A stretch of 9,299 nt of DNA from Candidatus Latescibacterota bacterium. GTDB lineage: Bacteria > Blakebacterota > Blakebacteria > Blakebacterales > Blakebacteraceae. The position numbers and the translations under genes were made by a program. Positions 1 through 6,089 of this stretch are shown here, one piece after another. Numbering within the stretch: the first letter of the stretch is position 1; every line of letters starts with the position of its first letter. The stretch spans positions 1-9,299 of the forward strand of contig JAGLTZ010000188.1 of NCBI GenBank assembly GCA_023135015.1, read 5' to 3'. The notes below the pieces were generated by a model. That model was not told where the DNA came from. It worked only from the letters and a program-made list of their open reading frames with translations, and did not search any database.

Positions 1-548
1 CGGCGGCGCTGCAGTGCGCGCACCAGGTGCTGGAAGCTTTCTGTCTACTCGAGAGGCCGGAGGTGCCCCTTTCTCTCAACGAGGTCCCCCTAATCCCCGG
101 TTCCGGGGTCGATCTGTGTCCTGGAAGCGACCCATGGGAAGGGGATGGACTGAAGACTGTATTTACGCTCGAGGGTCTACGCCTTTGGACAGCACCTGTC
201 GACCATACCCTCGAGACTGTCGGATTGAGGGCCGAAGCTGGCGGCAGGGTGATGGCCTACTCGGCTGACACCGCTCCCTGCGACGGACTGGAACTACTGG
301 CCGGTGGGGCCCACCTGCTGGTGCACGAGGCGACATTCAGAGAGTCGGATCGCGAGATGATGCCGAGCGGACACAGTACGGCGCTGGATGCCGGGATCGC
401 CGCTGCAAGGGCAAGGGTCGAGACCCTGGTACTCGTACACTTTCTGGAATCGACCCTCTCCGACCCCTCAGCTCTGAGGATGGAGGCAGCGAAGGCTTTC
501 AATGGGCGTATTGAGATCGGCAAGGAGCTGGGCAGGTATACGGTTTAA
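1..548 (+). CDS. MBL-fold metallohydrolase, RNase Z-like, C-terminal part (5' end outside window)
   Basis: The reading frame is open from the left edge (first whole codon at 3) to the TAA at 546-548, so the N-terminus, with the HxHxDH metal motif expected for this fold, lies outside. What remains is the C-terminal half of a metallo-beta-lactamase fold. YSADT near 261 resembles the (S/G)GDT motif whose Asp bridges the two metals. HEATF follows near 324, GHST near 369 and a late VLVHF near 429 whose His is normally a metal ligand. This order is typical of RNase Z (tRNA 3'-end endonuclease) and of close relatives of unknown substrate. The glycine of GDT is Ala, and the end is HFLES rather than the common HFSxRY, so RNase Z activity is not assured. 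A GTG at 27 lies inside the domain and is unlikely to be a real start. The gene converges on rpsT with a 27-base gap. Confidence 0.75.
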   Translation, partial: AALQCAHQVLEAFCLLERPEVPLSLNEVPLIPGSGVDLCPGSDPWEGDGLKTVFTLEGLRLWTAPVDHTLETVGLRAEAGGRVMAYSADTAPCDGLELLAGGAHLLVHEATFRESDREMMPSGHSTALDAGIAAARARVETLVLVHFLESTLSDPSALRMEAAKAFNGRIEIGKELGRYTV

Positions 549-575
549 CAGTCGCACCGATCCAGCAGTATTACC

Positions 576-839
576 TCAGGAGGGATTCTGGGCGGACCTC
601 ACCAGTTTGGAGAGATTCGATTTCAGACGGTTGGCCTTATTCTGGTGGTGCAGGTCTCTCGTGGCATAGCGGTCCAGCAGAACCGAAACCTCTTTCAGGA
701 GCTCGGGAGCCTGTTTCGCGCCCGGATCCTGGCGGATTTTCTTGGTGAGCGTTCGGATCTGTGACTTTCTAGTTCTGTTGTGCAGCCGCAGCTTCTCACT
801 CTGGCGCAGCCGCTTCGCCGCTGACTTGTGTGTCGGCAA
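576..839 (-). CDS. rpsT: 30S ribosomal protein S20 (bS20), TTG start
   Basis: This 87-residue, strongly basic protein begins MPTHKSAAKRLRQSEK and continues with RNRTRKS-like and NKANRLKSNL segments, the normal bS20 pattern. The length is usual for the family. S20 binds 16S rRNA early in assembly of the small subunit and is mostly alpha-helical. The start is TTG at 839-837. It is supported by a perfect AGGAGG (complement of 847-852) seven bases upstream and by the MPxxKSA beginning. The only nearby ATG (844-842) is out of frame. E. coli rpsT also starts with UUG, where the weak codon matters for autogenous control; similar control here is an inference. The gene is read alone on the minus strand, with an AT-rich probable promoter at 864-881. 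No clear terminator is visible before the convergent neighbour. Confidence 0.96.
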   Translation of the reverse strand: MPTHKSAAKRLRQSEKLRLHNRTRKSQIRTLTKKIRQDPGAKQAPELLKEVSVLLDRYATRDLHHQNKANRLKSNLSKLVRSAQNPS

Positions 840-846
840 TACATTT

Positions 847-852
847 CCTCCT
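847..852 (-). promoter_or_regulatory. Shine-Dalgarno site of rpsT
   Basis: The complement reads AGGAGG, a perfect anti-16S match, with seven bases between it and the TTG start codon. It decides the start of rpsT, because no in-frame ATG or GTG is placed as well. Confidence 0.85.
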
Positions 853-1044
853 GCGCTGCAGGGTATTTAATTTTTAATTTTGTGGCAGAGCTACCAAGAT
901 GGCAGACCCGCCTTCTCTGTCAAGGACTTACCCTTCGGGAGGCAATCACCTTGCAAACTCGGGCGTTAAAGGGAAAGATAAGACTGCCGGGGACTTGACG
1001 AGGAGGGAGCGAATATTAGGGGTCCGCACGTGTGAACTCCAAGC

Positions 1045-1147
1045 ACACCCGGTACGTCTATCGGGTGTAGTTGGGAGAGGGGCGACCGGTTGTAAGTTGG
1101 TGATACGGGACGATGAGGAACGGTGAGTAGGGGCGCCGGTCATCGTC
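1045..1147 (+). promoter_or_regulatory. Two inverted repeats, possible structured leader of the peptidase-barrel gene
   Basis: Two perfect inverted repeats lie in tandem just upstream of the gene at 1170. ACACCCG (1045-1051) pairs with CGGGTGT (1062-1068) across a 10-base loop. GACGATGA (1109-1116) pairs with TCATCGTC (1140-1147) across 23 bases that can form a further CGG/CCG stem. The second hairpin ends about ten bases before the ribosome binding site. Neither is followed by a T-run, so they are not intrinsic terminators. They may be mRNA leader structures or protein-binding sites. That role is inferred only from position and pairing. Confidence 0.35.
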
Positions 1148-1157
1148 GCATGTGAAA

Positions 1158-1162
1158 AAGGA
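1158..1162 (+). promoter_or_regulatory. Shine-Dalgarno site of the peptidase-barrel gene
   Basis: AAGGA lies seven bases before the ATG at 1170. The longer frame that opens with GTG at 1152 contains this site inside its coding part and has none of its own upstream, so ATG 1170 is preferred. Confidence 0.65.
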
Positions 1163-1169
1163 AAGTGCG

Positions 1170-4109
1170 ATGAGGATGGAACCCTCCAGAATGGGAAAGG
1201 TTTCTGGATCGAAGCTGTCATACAGCGGATTGTGCAGGTACGCGGCCGCTGCTGCAGCGGTTACGGCGGCAGTGGGTATCTTACTGCTGTCGACGCCGCA
1301 GCCAGCCCGGGCGCAGTTCGAATTCTTCGGGCGGAACAAGGTTCAGTACGACCGCTTCCAGTGGAAGACCCTCAACACTCCGCATTTCGTTATACACTAC
1401 TACGAGGGGGTGGAAGAGGCGGTGCACGATGCCGCCAGGATAGCGGAACGCTCCTACGCCTACCTCAGCCAGATCCTCCAGGTCGATATGAAGCAACGCA
1501 TACCGGTTCTGCTCTATGCAGATCACCAGGATTTCCGTCAAACGAATGCTGTAGTTGGAATCGGCGAGGGAACCCAGGGTGTGACCGAATCGCTCAAGCA
1601 GCGTGTCATCCTGCCAATGATGCCGACCATGGAAGAATTCACTCACATCTTCACGCACGAGCTGGTGCACGCATTCCAGATGGAGATCATGGGCACTGGG
1701 AATTCCCTCAACCCGCTCCAGTGGCAGCCCCCTCTCTGGATAATGGAGGGTATGGCGGAGTACTTATCGATCGGGCTCGACCCTAACACGGAAATCTGGC
1801 TTCGCGATATGGTGCAGAAGGATGAGTTTATGAGCCTGACCGAGTTAGAGACGGTTCGGGACATCCGGGTCTACCGACTGGGTCAGGGGCTGTACGATTT
1901 CCTGGGAGAGCGCTACGGCAAGGAATCGCTGCGCCGGTTCTTCAAGGAAACGGTTCGGACCAGGAACTGGGCAGCGGCGCTGCAGAGGGTATACAGCCAG
2001 TCGCCTAAGGAGCTCTCAGAGCAGTGGAAGTCGCATCTGCAGGCAAAATACGGAACCGTCATCGCGGAGCAGGACAGCCCCGATTCCATTGCGATGCGGC
2101 TCGTTGAACACAAAGGGTTGATCTACAACCTGAACCTTACCCCTTCCATAAGCCCAGACGGTAAGAAAATCGCCTTCATAGCAAACGCCGATCTGCGCGA
2201 TGCGATCTATATCGTCGATGCGGAAACGGGAGATTCCCGCCGCGCACTGGCCTACGGCGGCTCCTCCGGTTCGCTTGAGATTATCGATTTCTTTGAATCG
2301 ACCATGTCGTGGTCCGCCGATGGTGAAATCCTTGCCTTCGTAGGCAGCGGGGGGACCGAAGATGTCATCCACCTGGTGGATTCACGGACGGGCAAAACCC
2401 GTAAGAAGCTGCGATTCGAGGGAGTGTCGATTACCTCGGCCGCGCTGAGCCCCGACGGATCCAGAGTTGTCTTCAGCGGAATGAAGAACGGTCAGCGCGA
2501 TCTCTATATCGCCTCCATCGAGAGCGGCGAGCTTCGAAGGCTCACCGAGGATACCTACTCGTACATACATCCATCGTGGTCGCCGGATGGCAGCACAATA
2601 GCGGTCACAACGGATTGCGGAGCCCCTACCGATGCAGAGAATCTCGATTTCCGCGGCTACCGGCTGGCGCTGGTTGATCCCGGGACGGGATCGGTTGAGA
2701 TATTGACCGGCGGTTCATACCACGACATCAACCCCGTATGGAGTCCCGATGGAGAGGAACTGGCGTTTGTAAGCGACCGGGCGGGCGTTCCTCAAATATT
2801 CCTCTACAATCTGACCCGCAGGGAAATCAAAAAGGTCACGAACCTAATCTCGGGAGTATCAGGGATTACCGCTTCATCCCCGGCCATTTCGTGGTCGCGG
2901 GAGTCGGGCAAGATGGCTTTCTCCAGCTTCCGGTCGATGGGGTGGGATATCTACACAATGCCCGATCCGCGCAATATCACACTGAGCGAGGCTGCATCGC
3001 GTCCCGATCCGGGTACGGCACCGTTCGAACCGGTCTGGGCGGGCTATGAGCTCGGTGATCCCGCGTTGTTTGAAGAGGCGGAGTATTCAACCAGGATAAA
3101 AGCGGATTATGTGTTCGGCGCAGGGGGGTTCTCTACCAACGTAGGGGTGATGGGTGATTTTATCGTCGGCTTCAGCGATATGCTGGGCAATCACAACCTC
3201 ACTTTGGGGATCGGTATGTACGGTTCGCTCAGCCGCTCCAACATTTCGGTCACCTATGTCAACCTGACCAGGAGGCTAAACTGGGGTATCTCGATCTTCC
3301 AGGAGGCCATGATGAGCGGTCTCTGGTCCTCGCTGGCCGGTACCAAGTACTGGAGCCGGACATACCGGGGCGCTGCACTTATGGGGTACTATCCTTTCAA
3401 CACCTTCTCGCGGCTGGAGGGTAATGTCGGGGTCATCAACATCGAAGATGAACTCCTGACTGCGAGCTGGTATGGGCAGATCAGTGTGGACGAGGAGTTG
3501 GGCAGCGACACCTTCACCCAAGCGGGACTGAGCCACGTCTACGATTCAGCCCTCTACTTCATTTCGGGCCCGATAGGAGGTCAACGCTGGCGCGCCCAGG
3601 TCTACTCGCTGTTTGGCAAATACAGCTCCACAACCCTCATTCTAGACTACCGCAAGTATTTGACTATCAACCACCGGGGTGCACTGGCCCTGCGGACATT
3701 TGCCGGCGGGACGGTTAGCGGGCTCGGGCAGCGTCTCTTCCGTATCGGGGGCCCGACCACACTGCACGGGACCAACTGGGGGCAGATGAGCGGTGCCAAT
3801 GTTGCTATCCAGAATGTCGAGCTGCGTTATCCTCTGATGCCGTGGATGTCTATCCAGTGGGATTTCCTCTCCGGCGCACTCTTCGCTGATGCCGGAGCCG
3901 TATGGGAGAAAGGCATCAGGCCCGAGTGGCTGTCTGTGGATTATCCCATCGACGAATACATATTGAACGGGATAGTAGGGGCCATGGGAGGAGGAGTAAG
4001 GGTGAACCTGGGATTCCTGACTCTCTTCTTCGATTACGCGATACCGACCGATTTCAGGGGCAACTACGGTGCTGGTCGTCTCCAGTTTGCTATTGGTCAG
4101 ATCTTCTAG
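1170..4109 (+). CDS. Secreted zinc metallopeptidase (peptidase MA-like) fused to TolB-like beta-propeller and Omp85-type outer-membrane barrel
   Basis: Starting at ATG 1170, the product has 979 residues. A basic start and a hydrophobic Ala-rich stretch (about 25-42) end in ARA|Q, giving a likely signal peptidase I cut after residue 48. Residues about 58-300 form a peptidase-MA-like gluzincin domain: HELVH at 163-167 provides two zinc histidines and the catalytic Glu, and E193 in WIMEGMAEY is the likely third ligand. Residues about 320-600 carry six propeller repeats with S(P/A)DG-type turns near 328, 382, 427, 471 and 525 and a degenerate sixth near 576, as in TolB/PD40 proteins. Residues about 640-979 are rich in alternating aromatic and Gly strands. 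They include an Omp85 surface-antigen motif (FRIGGPTTLHG, about 857-867, then ELRYPL) and end in Phe, an outer-membrane assembly signal. Family knowledge places the barrel in the outer membrane; the substrate is unknown. The gene is flanked by gaps, so it is probably transcribed alone. Confidence 0.85.
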   Translation: MRMEPSRMGKVSGSKLSYSGLCRYAAAAAAVTAAVGILLLSTPQPARAQFEFFGRNKVQYDRFQWKTLNTPHFVIHYYEGVEEAVHDAARIAERSYAYLSQILQVDMKQRIPVLLYADHQDFRQTNAVVGIGEGTQGVTESLKQRVILPMMPTMEEFTHIFTHELVHAFQMEIMGTGNSLNPLQWQPPLWIMEGMAEYLSIGLDPNTEIWLRDMVQKDEFMSLTELETVRDIRVYRLGQGLYDFLGERYGKESLRRFFKETVRTRNWAAALQRVYSQSPKELSEQWKSHLQAKYGTVIAEQDSPDSIAMRLVEHKGLIYNLNLTPSISPDGKKIAFIANADLRDAIYIVDAETGDSRRALAYGGSSGSLEIIDFFESTMSWSADGEILAFVGSGGTEDVIHLVDSRTGKTRKKLRFEGVSITSAALSPDGSRVVFSGMKNGQRDLYIASIESGELRRLTEDTYSYIHPSWSPDGSTIAVTTDCGAPTDAENLDFRGYRLALVDPGTGSVEILTGGSYHDINPVWSPDGEELAFVSDRAGVPQIFLYNLTRREIKKVTNLISGVSGITASSPAISWSRESGKMAFSSFRSMGWDIYTMPDPRNITLSEAASRPDPGTAPFEPVWAGYELGDPALFEEAEYSTRIKADYVFGAGGFSTNVGVMGDFIVGFSDMLGNHNLTLGIGMYGSLSRSNISVTYVNLTRRLNWGISIFQEAMMSGLWSSLAGTKYWSRTYRGAALMGYYPFNTFSRLEGNVGVINIEDELLTASWYGQISVDEELGSDTFTQAGLSHVYDSALYFISGPIGGQRWRAQVYSLFGKYSSTTLILDYRKYLTINHRGALALRTFAGGTVSGLGQRLFRIGGPTTLHGTNWGQMSGANVAIQNVELRYPLMPWMSIQWDFLSGALFADAGAVWEKGIRPEWLSVDYPIDEYILNGIVGAMGGGVRVNLGFLTLFFDYAIPTDFRGNYGAGRLQFAIGQIF

Positions 4110-4210
4110 TTTCTGTCCGGAAACGGCTCTTTTGCGCAATTTCGGTGTCAATCTGCCGGATTTCTTGTGCGGAGTACAGTCACAATATCAAAGTGGGGAC
4201 CAGTCACGTT

Positions 4211-4239
4211 TTGCTTACCGTCCTATATCCGACTATATT
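4211..4239 (+). promoter_or_regulatory. Candidate sigma-70 promoter for the poly(A) polymerase gene
   Basis: TTGCTT (4211-4216) and TATATT (4234-4239) are 17 bases apart; the -10 matches consensus at five of six positions, the -35 at three. Transcription would begin near 4246, leaving almost no leader before ATG 4248 and about 17 bases before ATG 4263. The gap 4110-4247 holds nothing else I can name. Confidence 0.35.
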
Positions 4240-4247
4240 CCAAAGCT

Positions 4248-6089
4248 ATGAAGAATACAGACATGGGTAACTCGAAGTCTCCCAAAGGGTTACTGGAGCG
4301 GTTGCTGGGACCTGGGAAAGAACCCCGCCCTTCCGAGCCGCTGATAATACCCAGAGCCGAGCATACGTTATCTCGTAAAAATATGGATGAAGAGGTTCTC
4401 AAGGTCCTCTACCGCCTGCACAATTCAGGATGCAAGGCGTATTTGGTCGGCGGTGCGGTCCGCGACCTCCTGCTTGACCGCAAGCCGAAGGATTACGATG
4501 TAGCGACCGATGCCCGGCCTGACGAGATAAAGAAACTCTTTGTCAACAGCAGGCTGATCGGCCGCCGTTTCCGCCTGGCTCACATCATGTTCAAGGGCAG
4601 GAAGGTTATCGAGGTCTCGACATTCCGCCGGACCCCGGAACTGCCCAACAGCGACGACACCCCTGAAGGCGGAGTGGATACAAGCGACCTACTTATCCGG
4701 GAGGATAATACCTGGGGCACGCCACAGCAGGATGCCTATCGTCGAGACTTGACGATCAACGCTCTCTTCTACAACATCGCTGACTTTTCGATCATCGATT
4801 ATGTGGGCGGACTGGCGGACCTCAACGCGCGACTCATCCGAACGATCGGCGATCCGAATATCAGGTTCCGTGAAGATCCGGTGAGGATGATCCGTGCGGT
4901 GGAGTACTCGGCCCGGCTTGGTTTCGGTATGGATGCCGGGATGGTCAAGAGTATCAGAAAACACCGAAAGGATCTGCGGAGGGCCTCGGATGCACGCATA
5001 GCCGACGAACTCCTCAACCTTATGCGTAGCGGCGCGGCAGAACCGGCTTTCAGAAAGCTGTGGGAACTGGGGTTGCTGGAGGTGCTTCACCTCGATCTCC
5101 ACCGGGCCCTTCAAGGAGTAATAGGCGAGCAGTTCTTCAAGGAACTTGCCACTGTAGACGACTGGCGGCGGTCGGAAGAAGCCGTGCGTGACGTTCTGCT
5201 GTTCTCCATCATGTTCAATGCACCGCTGCGGCAGGCCGTTTCTGTTGCAGAGCATCGTAAGGGGGGCCATTTGGTTAAAGGGGAGTTTCTGCGGGAGGTG
5301 GAAGCGGTTCTGGAAGAGGAACATACCCTTTACAGGGTTCCCAATCGGAGACGGCATCAGGTCAAACAGGCTGTACTGGCCGCTCAAAAAATGCGCAGGC
5401 GCCCCTCCAGACAGCGTGGACTCAAGGATATTGCCAACCGTGCCTACTTCCTCGACGCGTTTGAGCTCCTTCGGCTGGAGGCGGAAACCACGGGCCGTTA
5501 CGGTAGTGTTCTCAGTGAGTGGATGGAACTGAAGGAAGAGGCCAGGAGGAAGAGCCGGATTGGCGGGCGCCGTGAGCAGCGGCCAGACAGGGAAAAAAGG
5601 CGCCGGGAAGAGAAGAGCCGCAGTTCTGAAAAGCGCCAAAGACGCGAAGGTGGGCGGAGGCGTGATGGACGCAGGGATAGACCTGCCTCGTCGAAGGGGA
5701 CCGATCGACCGCGTGGCGGTCGCGACCAGCCTTCAGTGCGGTCGAAGCCACCTAGGGAACAGCTCCCGGAGAAGGAGCAAGAACCCGCCATTCAGCAACA
5801 ACCGCGGGCAGAAGAGATAGAACACGGTCGCGGTAAGCGGGAGAACCGTTCGTGGGATGGTGTGGCCGGACAGCAGAGTTCGGTCGTAATGGATATGAAG
5901 AAGAAGATGGAGTCGGGTGAGATTTCCCTGCCGTCTGAAGAGGAGATCCCTTATATGGTGCCCGGGCGGTCCGTGGAAGAGACAATCCGGGATTTGGCAG
6001 AAGATGAAGAGAAAGCAGATCAGCACGCTCCCGACGACAACAAGTCCGACTCTGACAGGTGGGGGCGCTTCAGGCGGTCTTCAGGATAA
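4248..6089 (+). CDS. pcnB: Poly(A) polymerase I / tRNA nucleotidyltransferase family protein with long charged C-terminal tail
   Basis: A class II nucleotidyltransferase that adds nucleotides to RNA 3' ends. In the 613-residue product (ATG 4248), LVGGAVRD lies at 66-73 and KDYDVAT at 81-87, with the two catalytic aspartates D82 and D84. EVSTFR (122-127) and YRRDLTINAL (164-173) follow, then FREDPVRMIRA (207-217) of the RNA-binding head. LIGRRFRLAH (103-112) resembles the motif used to tell bacterial poly(A) polymerases from CCA-adding enzymes, so poly(A) polymerase is preferred; CCA addition cannot be excluded. From about 430 to the end the chain is low-complexity, very rich in Arg, Lys, Glu and Ser, and probably disordered. 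The start is uncertain: no good ribosome site precedes ATG 4248 or ATG 4263, and the frame is open from GTG 4167, but the domain begins well after all three. The stop overlaps the end of pepA. Confidence 0.88.
   Translation: MKNTDMGNSKSPKGLLERLLGPGKEPRPSEPLIIPRAEHTLSRKNMDEEVLKVLYRLHNSGCKAYLVGGAVRDLLLDRKPKDYDVATDARPDEIKKLFVNSRLIGRRFRLAHIMFKGRKVIEVSTFRRTPELPNSDDTPEGGVDTSDLLIREDNTWGTPQQDAYRRDLTINALFYNIADFSIIDYVGGLADLNARLIRTIGDPNIRFREDPVRMIRAVEYSARLGFGMDAGMVKSIRKHRKDLRRASDARIADELLNLMRSGAAEPAFRKLWELGLLEVLHLDLHRALQGVIGEQFFKELATVDDWRRSEEAVRDVLLFSIMFNAPLRQAVSVAEHRKGGHLVKGEFLREVEAVLEEEHTLYRVPNRRRHQVKQAVLAAQKMRRRPSRQRGLKDIANRAYFLDAFELLRLEAETTGRYGSVLSEWMELKEEARRKSRIGGRREQRPDREKRRREEKSRSSEKRQRREGGRRRDGRRDRPASSKGTDRPRGGRDQPSVRSKPPREQLPEKEQEPAIQQQPRAEEIEHGRGKRENRSWDGVAGQQSSVVMDMKKKMESGEISLPSEEEIPYMVPGRSVEETIRDLAEDEEKADQHAPDDNKSDSDRWGRFRRSSG

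Larger units (their letters stand above)
840..1169. other. Gene-free intergenic region between rpsT and the peptidase-barrel gene
   Basis: Divergent leader region of about 330 bases. Bases 864-881 are 18 consecutive A/T bases in otherwise GC-rich DNA, placed where the rpsT promoter should be; I cannot fix exact -35 and -10 boxes. The rest (about 886-1150) holds no protein I recognise. A 75-codon frame from an ATG at 899 has no convincing ribosome site or family resemblance. Inverted repeats are concentrated here: CAAGG 921-925 with CCTTG 949-953, GTCAAG 919-924 with CTTGAC 994-999, and the two hairpins listed separately. No sigma-70 promoter for the rightward gene is convincing. TTGACG at 995-1000 is a possible -35, but the nearest -10-like TATTAG is only 13 bases away. 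I do not recognise a known riboswitch. Confidence 0.6.

Noticed and set aside
549..575. A bidirectional terminator between the MBL-fold gene and rpsT
   Set aside because: The 27-base gap has no inverted repeat of useful length and no T-run on either strand.
899..1126. A 75-codon frame in the rpsT-peptidase intergenic region
   Set aside because: It starts with ATG but lacks a clear ribosome site, resembles no family I know, and overlaps the inverted repeats that better explain the region.
4115..4134. A possible terminator after the barrel gene: CCG-GAAA-CGG followed by CTCTTTT
   Set aside because: The stem is only three base pairs and the T-run is short; too weak to call an intrinsic terminator.
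3642..4151. A 169-codon minus-strand frame over the end of the barrel gene
   Set aside because: It has no family resemblance, sits opposite the conserved barrel strands, and shows no supporting ribosome site that I could find.
4167..4247. An N-terminal extension of the poly(A) polymerase from GTG 4167
   Set aside because: The extra 27 residues match no part of the family, overlap the best promoter candidate, and the GTG has no ribosome site.
5592..5600. A run of six A's in pcnB as a possible frameshift site
   Set aside because: The run is not in the phase needed for a classic X XXY YYZ slip, the zero frame continues for 160 more codons, and no shifted frame encodes anything recognisable.
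4689..5639. A 316-codon antisense frame within pcnB
   Set aside because: It lies wholly opposite a well-supported conserved coding region, has no recognisable domain, and long antisense frames are common opposite GC-rich genes.
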